NCBI GenBank assembly: GCA_964370765.1
Contig: CAYJKW010000003.1
Location: 1 to 64,000, forward strand
Length of the DNA: 64,000 bases
Origin: CAYJBH01 sp964370765
GTDB taxonomy: Bacteria; Bacillota; Clostridia; Oscillospirales; Ruminococcaceae
Reading direction: 5' to 3'
Positions 1 through 9,328 of the stretch are shown one piece after another. The first letter of the stretch is position 1. Every line of letters starts with the position of its first letter. The notes below the pieces were generated by a model, which ran no database searches, was not told the DNA's origin, and saw nothing but the letters and a program-made list of their open reading frames with translations. The translations under genes were made by a program, and so were the position numbers.

Positions 1-21
1 GGCTTTAATATAGATTTTTAG

Positions 22-945
22 TTATCGATTAGCAACAACATATACCATGTAGGTAATATAAATTAAAACCGAGACTATACCTTCCTTTTTGCCGGCAGTC
101 TTTAAGGTTAGTGCAAACACAAACATTAAAACGGTGGTAAAAATCATAAATCCGGTATGTATAATAGCATCCGATGCAACTGCGATTGGTGAAAGTGTAG
201 CAGATAAACCAAGAATAAAAAGCAGGTTAAGTATACAGGACCCTACAGCGTTACCCATTGCAAGCCCGCTTTCCCCTTTTTTTGCTGCAACTAAACTGGT
301 AGCAAGCTCAGGAAGCGAGGTGCCTATCGCTACAATTGTAAGACCGATAATTGTTTCGCTTAGGCCGAATAACCTTGCAATCTCTACTGCGTTATCTACT
401 ACAAGGTCACCACCTATAACTATTGCAGCTATTCCGATTACTATATATATGATATTTACAGGCATAGAATGTGCTTTATTAAGCTCGTCCTGCTGTTCTT
501 TATTGTTTTTTGCATCCTTGATTAATAGTATTATATATACTATTAATGCAGCTAAAAATATACCTCCTTCTATACGGCTTATCTCGCCGTCTAGTATAAA
601 CACAAGTAGTGCCAGTGATGCCCCTATAGCAACAGGAAAGTCACGTTTAAGCATGGATGCATCGGATTTTATCGGCATTAGTATAATGCATATACCGGCA
701 ACAATCATTAGATTAAATATGTTCGATCCGGTAACGTTGCTTAGTGCAAGTTCATTACTACCTGCAAACGAAGCGGTAATGCTTACGGCCGCTTCCGGTA
801 AACTAGTTCCAAGTGATACAATGGTAAGGCCTATTATTATAGAGGGTATTCCAAACCGTTTAGCTATCCCGCTACTTCCCTCTACAAAAAAATCTGCGCC
901 TTTTATAAGGGCGAAAAAACCGATAATCAACAATATGTAAATCAT
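22..945 (-). CDS. Sodium/calcium exchanger family (CaCA) membrane protein
   Basis: Integral membrane cation antiporter of the YrbG/CaCA family, 307 aa. The two inverted alpha-repeats are visible: GTSLPEAAVS followed by GSNIFNL in the first half, and GTSLPELATS followed by GSCILNL in the second. These acidic helices bind the cation in this family. I start at the ATG at 945, which has GAGGT just upstream, rather than at an upstream in-frame TTG. The gene lies behind a yybP-ykoY-type riboswitch, so the physiological substrate may be Mn2+ (or Ca2+ under Mn2+ control) rather than Ca2+ alone. Family assignment is firm; ion specificity is inference. Confidence 0.9.
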   Translation of the reverse strand: MIYILLIIGFFALIKGADFFVEGSSGIAKRFGIPSIIIGLTIVSLGTSLPEAAVSITASFAGSNELALSNVTGSNIFNLMIVAGICIILMPIKSDASMLKRDFPVAIGASLALLVFILDGEISRIEGGIFLAALIVYIILLIKDAKNNKEQQDELNKAHSMPVNIIYIVIGIAAIVIGGDLVVDNAVEIARLFGLSETIIGLTIVAIGTSLPELATSLVAAKKGESGLAMGNAVGSCILNLLFILGLSATLSPIAVASDAIIHTGFMIFTTVLMFVFALTLKTAGKKEGIVSVLIYITYMVYVVANR

Positions 946-952
946 ATTATAC

Positions 953-994
953 CTCAAAAAAACAGACCTCTACCGTAAAAACGGCAAAAGTCTT
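953..994 (-). terminator. Intrinsic terminator of the riboswitch expression platform
   Basis: Read on the minus strand, AGACTTTTGCCGT pairs imperfectly with ACGGTAGAGGTCT across a T-rich loop and is followed by a run of T. It sits between the aptamer and the exchanger start codon. Its 5' arm contains the segment that would close helix P1 of the aptamer, so aptamer folding and terminator folding exclude each other, as expected for a ligand-activated ON switch. Confidence 0.75.
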
Positions 995-1080
995 GTTACT
1001 TACAATGCAACCGGTTTTTCAACGTACTGACGATTACATTACATCCTAAATAGGGTGTGAACTACTCCCTTTTACTTACA
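981..1080 (-). promoter_or_regulatory. yybP-ykoY-type (Mn2+) riboswitch aptamer
   Basis: The minus-strand leader has features I associate with yybP-ykoY RNAs. These are a GTAAAAGGGAGTAG segment near the 5' end, a central CGTCAGTACG segment followed by ACCGG, and a 3' segment AAGACTTTTGCC. GTAAAAG can pair with CTTTTGC to form P1. The element lies directly between a consensus promoter and a cation exchanger gene, a known context for this Mn2+-sensing class. Identified by eye; a covariance model search (RF00080) would decide. Confidence 0.72.
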
Positions 1081-1085
1081 ACCGA

Positions 1086-1114
1086 ATTATACTATAAAAG
1101 AGAGACGATGTCAA
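1086..1114 (-). promoter_or_regulatory. Sigma-A promoter for riboswitch and exchanger
   Basis: On the minus strand TTGACA (1109-1114) and TATAAT (1086-1091) are separated by 17 bases, a perfect consensus. Transcription would begin just before the riboswitch. Confidence 0.85.
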
Positions 1115-1151
1115 CATATATATTTATTTAATAGCCGTTTACATAGCACTG

Positions 1152-4100
1152 TTAATCGACAATACAGCCTCTAATATCATTGATTAACGGCAATATTTCA
1201 TCATACTCGTAGGATGCTGCATGGTTTTCAATCTCGACAAGTTTTTGCGTTATCTCCTCCTGCCAGCTAAACTGCATCAAACCGTGCACTAACCTTTCTA
1301 TAAGTCCCATGTCTACAAACCCTACCGCATCTTCGATCTGTGGCAGGGTGTTTTTTAATAGCAAGATATCACCACTTTTGTTTGTGGCGGTAGAGATTTT
1401 TTGTGAAAGCCCAAGTGCGATATCTATCTGCTTTAACAGCTCTTCAAATTCGGTAATAAATGGTTTAATATTTGCATCTATATAACTGTTATCCAGTTTT
1501 TGTGCAGCGTCCTCTAATAGGCGTGCTTTTTCGGATAGCGAGTCTCCACCAATAGATGCAGTAGCACTTTTAATTGCATGAACCTCTGTTTTAAAGGATT
1601 TAACATCATCTGTTTCGTAGGATAACAGTATTGATTTTACGCGTTTTATGCCATCACGATAGTATGTTTTAACGATATCACGATAGGTTGTAATACTACC
1701 ACCAAGCAACTTTAGGGCCTTTGTAGTGTTAAGGCCTTTAATTATTAGTTCACATTCCTGTAGTTGTTGCTCGGTGACTGATACAGTCTTTTTAGCAAGT
1801 TTTTGCTTTTCTGTTGGTATCCATCTGGATAACATATCATTAAGCTTAGTTGTTTCTATAGGCTTTGCAAGAAAGTCGTTCATACCTTCCTGTATAAAAA
1901 GCTCCCTTGTACCGACAATTGCATTTGCGGTAAGTGCAACAATGGGTAGCTGTTTAAAATAATCACCCTGCATCTTTCTTATTGCAATAGTAGCATCTAT
2001 TCCATCCATAATCGGCATCATGTGGTCCATAAAAACAAGGTCATAGTTATCATTTTGCTGCACCATCTCTACCGCTTCTGCCCCGTTATTAGCGGTCTCT
2101 ATCGTGAACTGATAAGGGCTCATAAGTCCGGTAGCAACCTTTAAATTTACCGGATTATCATCCACTATAAGTACCCTTGCGGTCGGTGCTACAAACTGAG
2201 CTTTCTTATCAGCAACATCAAATCGACCTACAATGTTATTAAATATATCGCATATCTGAATGCAGTTTGCAGGTAAAATAATATTATGAACAGTATCATC
2301 CGATACCCCCTGCACCTCATCCGAAAGCACCGCGATTTTTGATTTTAGGTCCATAGAATTAATTATTGATTTTATCTTATCGAGGTGAAGCGATGGGGTA
2401 AATATAAAATCAAAATGTCGCTCGTTTAACCTTTCCATTAGCTGTGATTGATTATGGCACACAGCAAAGCTACCGCCTAAATTTTCAACCGAATATCCGA
2501 TTGCATCTATCTGCAATCGGCGTGATTCATAAAGTAGTACGGATTTTGGCTTATCGCATACAGCGATTGGCTGGTAGGTATCATAACGTTGGCATAATTT
2601 TACGGTAAATGTTGACCCCTCGCCATGGACACTGTTTACTTCTATGCTGCCACCCATCATCTCACATATTTTTTTAGATATTGCAAGGCCAAGACCGGTG
2701 CCCTCGATTGCTCGGTTTTTGGTGGTGTTTACCCTTTCAAACTCTTCAAACAACAGTTTTAAATCGTCTTCTTTAATGCCTATACCGCTATCGAACACAT
2801 CAAAGCATAGATAGCAGACGCCATCTGCATATTCTCCGTATACTTTAATGCCAATATGACCGCTTTCGGTAAACTTAATGGAGTTACTCAGTAGGTTTAA
2901 AAGTATCTGTTTTATTCTTATTTCATCACCGTAAAGTAGGGATGGTAGCTTAGAGTCAATATAGCTATAAAACCTTAATGCTTTACCGCCTAAACGCATA
3001 CGGGATATATTTATAATATCATGCAATAGCGAGGTAAGGTTGTATGATGACTCGGAAATATCCAGCTTTCCGGACTCTATCTTGGAAATATCTAAGATAT
3101 CGTTGATTATTGTAAGTAGGTTGTCGCAGGACTTTTTAATATCGCCTGCATACTCTCTACAGGTATCGCCGGTACTTTCCCTTAATATTATCTCGGCCAT
3201 ACCGGATATGGCGTTCATCGGTGTCCTTATCTCGTGGCTCATATTAGCAAGAAAATTACTTTTTGCCTTATTGCTCATAAGTGCATCTTCGTGAGCTATG
3301 CGCAGCTCCTCCTGCGTTTCTGATTTAATTATTGCGTTGGCAAAAATGGAGCCACAAATTTTAAGCATCCGCTCTTCTATGTCACTAAATTTTCTTTCCT
3401 GATTACAGTTGTCAATTCCTATAAAGCCCCATGGAGTTCCATTTAGTGTTATAGGGGCAATCAAGACGGATTTGATGCCTATTATGCCCATGTAAAACTG
3501 CTCTGTCGGTGATAGCTCACTAACAGTACAGTTAAGTGTTTTATCACTAATAACATAGTCGTAAAAAGATGGTAGGAAATCTTTATAGCTTACCGGCAAA
3601 TCGTTCCTATATTTTATAAGATGCTCTATAAATTCATCTGCATTCTCGTTTGTAAATTTGCCGCCGGTGATGCCTTCGATATCGGTTGTTGTCAATATCT
3701 GACGCAAATTATCAACACTTGGATATATGTCATAGTTATAAGAATAGGCGGTAAAGCAACAAAGCTCACCATCTATCGTAACATTTCTCCAGATTGATAT
3801 ACGGCTATGATTGGAAGCCTTACAAAGCGCTGATAAGCTTTTTTCTACAATTCCTTTAAGCTCACTATGTGCATAAAGTGATACTAGCTGTTGTGATATC
3901 TGCGTAACAACAAGTAATATCCTATCTTGGTCGGTTAGTTCTTTAGTTCTTTTTTCGATCTCATCTTCGAGATGTTCTTTATGATCGTTAAGCTGCTCCA
4001 GAGCTTCTGCCTGACTTTCCTGCAAACGTACAAGGTTATCTATACTGATGTGACCGCCAAGTACAACAGCAGGGTTGCCTTTTGAATCCCACTCTACTAT

Positions 4101-4799
4101 TCTACCGATATCTCTTACCCAGACGTAGTGGCCATCTCTATGGCGCATTCGCATGTCACATTGATAAGAAGGCGATCTACCCTCAAGATAGTCATCAAGA
4201 TGTTTATTTGTATTATCAAGATCATCAGGGTGGATAATACTCATCCAACGTTTTATGGAGCCGTCAAGATCTTTTTTTTCGTATCCTAACAGCTGTAAAA
4301 AAACACGATTATAGGTTATATTATCCTTGCTTAAATTCCAGCGCCATGTGCCAAACTCTGCAACCTCTATTGCAAGGTTTAGTATATTTTGCTTATTCTT
4401 TAGCTCGTGTTCTGTATTTTTTATCGATGTAATATCTTGTAGAACACCGCATAATACTGTCGGTGTTCCATCCTTATCATATTCGGTAACCTTACCTTTA
4501 TCCTGCGCCCAGATTACGGTACCATCCTTACGAAGCATCCTAAACTCGGCAGTGTAGTAATCGTTCTTTCCCCTTATATGTGCATCAATGGTATCGTTAG
4601 TTATCTTTAAATCCTGTGGGTGCATGGATTTTACCCAAAAATCCACCGTAGGTGTAACCTCGTCTATATTATAGCCAAGTATCTTTGCATATTCCTTGCT
4701 ATACTTTACCTCATCGGTGCGTAGATTCCAAACCCAAAGTCCTATCCTGGATATTGATAATAAGCTTTGTATCTGATTTTTGGAAAATTCATTATTCAT
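1152..4799 (-). CDS. Hybrid sensor histidine kinase (PAS-PAS-GAF-HisKA-HATPase-REC-HPt)
   Basis: Large multidomain phosphorelay kinase of about 1215 aa with no obvious membrane segment, so probably cytosolic. Order by eye: two PAS domains (about 10-125 and 140-255), a short coiled coil, a GAF-like domain (295-495), HisKA with SHEIRTP (His about 522), HATPase with NLLSNSIKFT, DSGIGI and GTGLGLAIS, a degenerate receiver-like stretch (750-860), a full receiver with LVFMDHMMP (Asp about 925), and an HPt domain with HAIKSATASIG (His about 1074). GGAGGA eight bases before the ATG at 4799 decides the start over an upstream ATG that overlaps the preceding gene. It follows the REC-HD-GYP gene by 16 bases, so that protein is a likely output partner. 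Confidence 0.9.
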   Translation of the reverse strand: MNNEFSKNQIQSLLSISRIGLWVWNLRTDEVKYSKEYAKILGYNIDEVTPTVDFWVKSMHPQDLKITNDTIDAHIRGKNDYYTAEFRMLRKDGTVIWAQDKGKVTEYDKDGTPTVLCGVLQDITSIKNTEHELKNKQNILNLAIEVAEFGTWRWNLSKDNITYNRVFLQLLGYEKKDLDGSIKRWMSIIHPDDLDNTNKHLDDYLEGRSPSYQCDMRMRHRDGHYVWVRDIGRIVEWDSKGNPAVVLGGHISIDNLVRLQESQAEALEQLNDHKEHLEDEIEKRTKELTDQDRILLVVTQISQQLVSLYAHSELKGIVEKSLSALCKASNHSRISIWRNVTIDGELCCFTAYSYNYDIYPSVDNLRQILTTTDIEGITGGKFTNENADEFIEHLIKYRNDLPVSYKDFLPSFYDYVISDKTLNCTVSELSPTEQFYMGIIGIKSVLIAPITLNGTPWGFIGIDNCNQERKFSDIEERMLKICGSIFANAIIKSETQEELRIAHEDALMSNKAKSNFLANMSHEIRTPMNAISGMAEIILRESTGDTCREYAGDIKKSCDNLLTIINDILDISKIESGKLDISESSYNLTSLLHDIINISRMRLGGKALRFYSYIDSKLPSLLYGDEIRIKQILLNLLSNSIKFTESGHIGIKVYGEYADGVCYLCFDVFDSGIGIKEDDLKLLFEEFERVNTTKNRAIEGTGLGLAISKKICEMMGGSIEVNSVHGEGSTFTVKLCQRYDTYQPIAVCDKPKSVLLYESRRLQIDAIGYSVENLGGSFAVCHNQSQLMERLNERHFDFIFTPSLHLDKIKSIINSMDLKSKIAVLSDEVQGVSDDTVHNIILPANCIQICDIFNNIVGRFDVADKKAQFVAPTARVLIVDDNPVNLKVATGLMSPYQFTIETANNGAEAVEMVQQNDNYDLVFMDHMMPIMDGIDATIAIRKMQGDYFKQLPIVALTANAIVGTRELFIQEGMNDFLAKPIETTKLNDMLSRWIPTEKQKLAKKTVSVTEQQLQECELIIKGLNTTKALKLLGGSITTYRDIVKTYYRDGIKRVKSILLSYETDDVKSFKTEVHAIKSATASIGGDSLSEKARLLEDAAQKLDNSYIDANIKPFITEFEELLKQIDIALGLSQKISTATNKSGDILLLKNTLPQIEDAVGFVDMGLIERLVHGLMQFSWQEEITQKLVEIENHAASYEYDEILPLINDIRGCIVD

Positions 4800-4815
4800 G
4801 CTCGGGTTCCTCCGA

Positions 4816-5904
4816 TTAACGCTCTGCATTTTGCAAGGCGATTGCTTTAAATTGCTGTTCTACACTCATAAATGCATCAATAAGTGTGGGGTCGAAATGA
4901 CTGCCACTTCCCTCAACCACCATCTCAACAGCCTTTTCGTGGGGGATTGCATCTTTGTAGGGTCGTTTTGATATAAGTGCATCATAAACATCCACTATTG
5001 CCATAAGTCTACCGGTAAGCGGTATATCCTCACCCTTTAACCCGTTTGGATACCCTGTGCCGTCCCATCTTTCGTGATGGGTGCTGGCAAACTCTGCCGC
5101 AACCTCTAAGAAGGTTGCATCTTTAATACTTGATAGTGCAAAGTTTATTGCCTCCTCCCCTAACGAGGCATGTTTTTTCATTATCTCAAATTCATCCGGT
5201 GTTAGGCGACCGGGTTTTAAAAGTATGCTATCCGGTATAGAAATTTTGCCAACATCGTGCATCTGGGATGCATGGGCATACATCTCATGGTCAATACCGT
5301 GAAGTTCATTGGAATAAAAGCCACGCTCCACAACCTCGTTAAGTAGTAGCTTTATAAAGTTACGGGTACGCAGAAGATGCCCACCGGTAGAACCATCTCG
5401 TCGCTCTACCATATCGGCCATGACATATACAACCGAGTATTGAAGCTCGATTATGTCCCTTGTTTTATCCAGCACCATGTCTTTTAGGTTGTTACTATAG
5501 TTTAAAAGCTCGCTTTGTTGCCGTGCAAGTTTAAGATGTAGCTCTACCCTTTTTAGCAATAGCGGTATAGAAAATGGTTTTGTAATGTAATCGATTGCTC
5601 CAAGATTAAGCCCCTCAAATTCACTTTCGTTGCCCACCTTAGCCGTCAGAAAAATTACCGGAATATCGCATATCGGGGCAGGCATCGACTTTATGCGGTT
5701 AATAACCTCAAAACCGTCCATGCCCGGCATCTCTATATCAAGTAGGATTAAGTCTGGTGGTATCTTGCTAAGTATATCAAGTGCTTTTTCGCCACCTGGA
5801 ATAAGCATCACATCATACTGGTCTTCCAGTGCTTTGCGTGCAATATTAAGGTTGGTAACGTTATCGTCCACAACCATTATCCTACCAAGTTTTGACTGCT
5901 GCAT
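4816..5904 (-). CDS. Response regulator with HD-GYP c-di-GMP phosphodiesterase domain
   Basis: A 362 aa protein with an N-terminal receiver (LLDIEMPGMDGF, phospho-Asp about 56) and a C-terminal HD-GYP domain. The HD pair (MHDVGK, about 216-217), HHERWDGTGYPNGL with the GYP motif (about 284-286) and the downstream DVYDAL are all present, so the metal site looks complete. The family hydrolyses cyclic di-GMP. It lies just upstream of the hybrid kinase on the same strand, suggesting that the kinase phosphorylates it. Enzyme class is established; partnership is inferred from adjacency. Confidence 0.92.
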   Translation of the reverse strand: MQQSKLGRIMVVDDNVTNLNIARKALEDQYDVMLIPGGEKALDILSKIPPDLILLDIEMPGMDGFEVINRIKSMPAPICDIPVIFLTAKVGNESEFEGLNLGAIDYITKPFSIPLLLKRVELHLKLARQQSELLNYSNNLKDMVLDKTRDIIELQYSVVYVMADMVERRDGSTGGHLLRTRNFIKLLLNEVVERGFYSNELHGIDHEMYAHASQMHDVGKISIPDSILLKPGRLTPDEFEIMKKHASLGEEAINFALSSIKDATFLEVAAEFASTHHERWDGTGYPNGLKGEDIPLTGRLMAIVDVYDALISKRPYKDAIPHEKAVEMVVEGSGSHFDPTLIDAFMSVEQQFKAIALQNAER

Positions 5905-5927
5905 GATTACCCCTACTAAATTAGCTC

Positions 5928-7829
5928 CTATTTAACAACTTTTTTCGCCCTAGTTCTGCGTTTAAAGAATACAGTAGCAAGTGGGGGAACGGTTATCGAC
6001 ACAGCATTTTTGTAACCGTTTGCGTCGTGTTTAAAGCTTTTTAGCACATCGGCATTGTGTACACCGCTACCCATATATTTTTCGTCATCAGAGTTAAATA
6101 TCTCGTAGTAGGTACCGGCTTTATGTACCGACATTATGTAATCATGGTGTACGGTGGGGGACATATTAAGAAGTACAACAACATCATCCTCCCCTTCGGC
6201 CATACGTACAAAGCTAAGAATCTGGTTGTCGCCATCCTGGTAGGAAAGCCATTTAAATCCATCTACCTTGTCATTTTTATAAAGGGCTGGAATTTCGCAG
6301 TAAAGCCTATTTATATCTTTAAAATAATCCGATATCTGGCGATGGGAATCGTAGGATAGGTGACCCCACTCCAGCTCCTCGGCGTAGTTCCACTCATTAA
6401 ACTGGCCAAACTCGCTACCCATAAACATTAATTTTTTGCCGGGGTATGTCATCATATAGCCTAAGAACAGCCTTACGTTTGCAAACTTTTGCCAGTAGTC
6501 ACCGGGCATCTTGTTTATAAGTGAGCCCTTACCATGCACAACCTCATCATGGGATATAGGTAGTATATAGTTTTCGCTATATGCGTAAAGGTAGCTGTTA
6601 GTAATAAGGTCGTGGTGATATTTGCGGTAGATTGTAGGTGTTTCGAAGTAACGCAGACTATCGTTCATCCAACCCATATTCCATTTAAAGTTAAAGCCAA
6701 GGCCCCCATCATGAACCGGATGTGTAACGCCGGGCCATGCGGTAGATTCCTCTGCAATCATCATAATTCCGGGGAATGCTCCGAATAGATGTGAGTTTAA
6801 TTTTTTAAACAGCTCTATTGCCTCAAGGTTGCCGTTACCACCGTAGGAGTTAGGGCTCCAACCGCCATCATCACGGGAGTAATCAAGGTACAACATTGCT
6901 GCAACAGCATCTACCCTTAGGCCGTCTATATGGTAACGATCAAACCAGAAACTTGCAGCCGAAACAAGGAAACATTCTACCTCGTTACGCCCGTAGTCAA
7001 ACTGGTGTGTACCCCAATCCGGATTTTCTCTTTTTTGGTCATGATCATATTCATAGCAGTAGCTACCGTCATAGCGGTTAAGTGCAAAATCATCCTTAGG
7101 AAAATGTGCCGGCACCCAGTCCATAATCACACCGATATCTGCACGGTGTAGGGTATCTATAAGATACATTAATCCATCCGGTGTACCGAAACGAGATGTA
7201 GCAGCATAGTAACCGGATACCTGGTAACCCCATGAAAGATCAAATGGGTATTCGGTAAGTGGCATAAACTCAACATGGGTATAACCCATCTCTTTTACAT
7301 AGCCTACAAGGTTATCTGCAAGCTCTTGATATGTATAGTAGTTGCCATCCCAATGCTTTTTCCAGCTAGAGGCATTAAGCTCATAGATACTAATCGGAGA
7401 GGTGTAGACATCAGCCTTTGCACGTGCCTTCATCCACTTAGAATCTTTCCATTTATAGCAACCGTCAATATTATAAACCTTAGAGGCTGTTTTTGGGCGT
7501 GTCTCACTATGGAATGCATAGGGATCACATTTGTCGCAGCGGTTGCCGTCTGCCCCTATTATAGCGTATTTATAGGCCGAAAATTCCGCAACGCCTGGAA
7601 TAATGCACTCAAAAAGTCCTTGGTCATTAATTCTTGTCATGGGATTTGCGTTAAAATCCCAGCCGTTAAAATCACCGATAACCGATATTGCTTGTGCCCT
7701 AGGCGCCCATGTTCTGAATGTCACACCATCCTGTGTGTAGTGTGAACCCATAAAATCGTAGCTGTGGTAGTTTGTGCCCTGGTGGAAAAGATATGCTGCG
7801 TAATCGTTTGTTTCAACTTTCTTTGCCAT
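5928..7829 (-). CDS. glgB: 1,4-alpha-glucan branching enzyme
   Basis: GH13 glycogen branching enzyme, 633 aa, the short Gram-positive form. A CBM48-like N-terminal domain (VIGDFNGWDF) precedes the catalytic barrel. Catalytic residues are recognisable: Asp in GLRVDAVAAM (about 307), Glu in MIAEESTAWPG (about 360) and Asp in ISHDEVVHGKG (about 428). GGAGG five bases before the ATG at 7829 fixes the start rather than the TTG four codons earlier. It transfers alpha-1,4 chain segments to make alpha-1,6 branches. No other glycogen gene is next to it; it is sandwiched between folA and a signalling gene on the same strand. Confidence 0.95.
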   Translation of the reverse strand: MAKKVETNDYAAYLFHQGTNYHSYDFMGSHYTQDGVTFRTWAPRAQAISVIGDFNGWDFNANPMTRINDQGLFECIIPGVAEFSAYKYAIIGADGNRCDKCDPYAFHSETRPKTASKVYNIDGCYKWKDSKWMKARAKADVYTSPISIYELNASSWKKHWDGNYYTYQELADNLVGYVKEMGYTHVEFMPLTEYPFDLSWGYQVSGYYAATSRFGTPDGLMYLIDTLHRADIGVIMDWVPAHFPKDDFALNRYDGSYCYEYDHDQKRENPDWGTHQFDYGRNEVECFLVSAASFWFDRYHIDGLRVDAVAAMLYLDYSRDDGGWSPNSYGGNGNLEAIELFKKLNSHLFGAFPGIMMIAEESTAWPGVTHPVHDGGLGFNFKWNMGWMNDSLRYFETPTIYRKYHHDLITNSYLYAYSENYILPISHDEVVHGKGSLINKMPGDYWQKFANVRLFLGYMMTYPGKKLMFMGSEFGQFNEWNYAEELEWGHLSYDSHRQISDYFKDINRLYCEIPALYKNDKVDGFKWLSYQDGDNQILSFVRMAEGEDDVVVLLNMSPTVHHDYIMSVHKAGTYYEIFNSDDEKYMGSGVHNADVLKSFKHDANGYKNAVSITVPPLATVFFKRRTRAKKVVK

Positions 7830-7852
7830 TTCATCCTCCAATTAAAACTGCT

Positions 7853-8341
7853 TTATATACGTTTATAGGTAAGGTATCTATAAGGAATGTCTCCAAACAT
7901 CATCTGTGGAGATTGCTCTACAAGCTGCCAATCGGTAAGCTCTTCGATGTTTGGAAAAAATGTGTCGGCTGTTCGCCTAGCCTCAAAGCGGGTTATATGT
8001 ACTGTAGTGCAGATAGGCAGTAGTGCACGATAGATCACCTCGCCGCCGATAACAAAAACCTCGTCGCTTGGTGTTTGGGCTAAAAGTGTTTTAAGCTGCT
8101 CTATACTTTTGCATACGGTAGCGCCCTCGACACATAGGGTTTCGTCGGTGCTCATTATTATATTATTACGGTTAGGTAACGGCTTTTGTCCCGGTAAAGA
8201 AAAAAATGTTTTTCGGCCCATAACTACCGTCTTGCCGGTTGTAAGCTTTTTAAAGCGCTGTAGATCCTCCCTACAGTTAAAAAGTAGGTCGCCTTTATAG
8301 CCTATTCCGTAGTTTTCGTCGATAGAAAGAATGGCATTCAT
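7853..8341 (-). CDS. folA: Dihydrofolate reductase
   Basis: A 162 aa enzyme that reduces dihydrofolate to tetrahydrofolate with NADPH. The start NAILSIDENYGIGYKGDLLF matches the DHFR N-terminus with its substrate-loop Gly-Ile-Gly. TTGKTVVMGRKTFFSLP and EVFVIGGEVIYRALLP are the NADPH-binding segments. The ATG overlaps the thyA stop by four bases (ATGA), so the two are translationally coupled, matching the need to recycle dihydrofolate made by thymidylate synthase. Confidence 0.95.
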   Translation of the reverse strand: MNAILSIDENYGIGYKGDLLFNCREDLQRFKKLTTGKTVVMGRKTFFSLPGQKPLPNRNNIIMSTDETLCVEGATVCKSIEQLKTLLAQTPSDEVFVIGGEVIYRALLPICTTVHITRFEARRTADTFFPNIEELTDWQLVEQSPQMMFGDIPYRYLTYKRI

Positions 8342-9168
8342 ATTGCAACCTCAAACTTGTCCTTAAAATCGTTAAAGTTATAGCCATCAAAGCTAAAACT
8401 CTCCACCTTAAAATCATAAAAGTTATCTATCGATTTGTCCATTATAAATGCAGGTGCATCATGCTGTGGTTGCTCAATAAGTTTTTGAATAACCGGAACA
8501 TGACGATCATAGATATGTGCATCGGCAATTACATGCAAAAGCTCACCCGGCTCAAATCCGGCTACCTGTGCAAACATACAAAGTAGAACAGAGTACTGTA
8601 ATACATTCCAGTTGTTTGCCACCAACATATCCTGCGAGCGTTGGTTTAAGATACCGCAAAGTTTATTGCCTACAAGATTAAAGGTCATGCTGTAGGCGCA
8701 GGGGTGTAAGTTCATCTCGCTTAGGTCGGAATGAACATATATATTTGTAATCATTCGGCGGCTTGCCGGATTGTTTTTAAGATCGTAAAGTAACCTATCT
8801 ACCTGATCAAACTCCCCCTCGGCGTAATGATGTTTTACCCCTAGCTGATAGCCATATGCCTTACCGATAGAGCCGGTTTCGTCCGCCCAGCTATTCCAGA
8901 TTTTACTGTTTAAATCTTTAATGTTGTTAGATTTCTTCTGCCATATCCACAAAATCTCATCTATGGCATTTTTGTAGTACATCTTGCGTAATGTTAAAAG
9001 CGGAAACTCTTTAGAAAGATCATAGCGATTAGTAAGGCCAAACCGCTTAACGGTATGCGCGGGTGTACCGTCTGCCCAGCGTGGTCTAACGTCCATATCG
9101 GTATCATAAACACCGTTGTTAATAATATCTTTTACATTATCAATAAATATTCTATCCGCAACACTCAT
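8338..9168 (-). CDS. thyA: Thymidylate synthase
   Basis: ThyA-type thymidylate synthase, about 276 aa, converting dUMP to dTMP with methylene-tetrahydrofolate. The nucleophile lies in LHPCAYS (Cys about 157), QRSQDMLVANNWN is the conserved dUMP-binding segment, and DAHIYDRHV lies near the C-terminus. I use the second in-frame ATG (9168), because AAGGA is properly spaced for it and not for the ATG six bases upstream. It is first gene of the thyA-folA unit, with a clear promoter 30 bases upstream. Confidence 0.95.
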   Translation of the reverse strand: MSVADRIFIDNVKDIINNGVYDTDMDVRPRWADGTPAHTVKRFGLTNRYDLSKEFPLLTLRKMYYKNAIDEILWIWQKKSNNIKDLNSKIWNSWADETGSIGKAYGYQLGVKHHYAEGEFDQVDRLLYDLKNNPASRRMITNIYVHSDLSEMNLHPCAYSMTFNLVGNKLCGILNQRSQDMLVANNWNVLQYSVLLCMFAQVAGFEPGELLHVIADAHIYDRHVPVIQKLIEQPQHDAPAFIMDKSIDNFYDFKVESFSFDGYNFNDFKDKFEVAI

Positions 9169-9199
9169 ACACATTCCTTAAACACAAATACATACATAT

Positions 9200-9228
9200 A
9201 TTATAATGATTTTTAAAGAGTTTTGCAA
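9200..9228 (-). promoter_or_regulatory. Promoter for thyA
   Basis: On the minus strand TTGCAA (9223-9228) and TATAAT (9200-9205) with a 17-base spacer, about 30 bases before the thyA ATG. Confidence 0.75.
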
Positions 9229-9269
9229 TCATTATTTTTTTGTCACTTTATGGCGGTGGAGTATATGTG

Positions 9270-9297
9270 TTGACAAGCACAAAAAATATGGTAAAAT
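9270..9297 (+). promoter_or_regulatory. Promoter for the DnaD-like/helicase-loader unit
   Basis: TTGACA (9270-9275) and TAAAAT (9292-9297) with a 16-base spacer. It lies downstream of the earliest in-frame start of the next gene, which rules out that longer reading and supports the start at 9329. Confidence 0.7.
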
Positions 9298-9328
9298 AAT
9301 GTCAATAACAGAGATAGAGGTACGGTGG

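Noticed and set aside
89..940. A 283-codon open frame on the plus strand
   Set aside because: It is the antisense shadow of the cation exchanger; no ribosome binding site and low-complexity Ser/Ala-rich translation.
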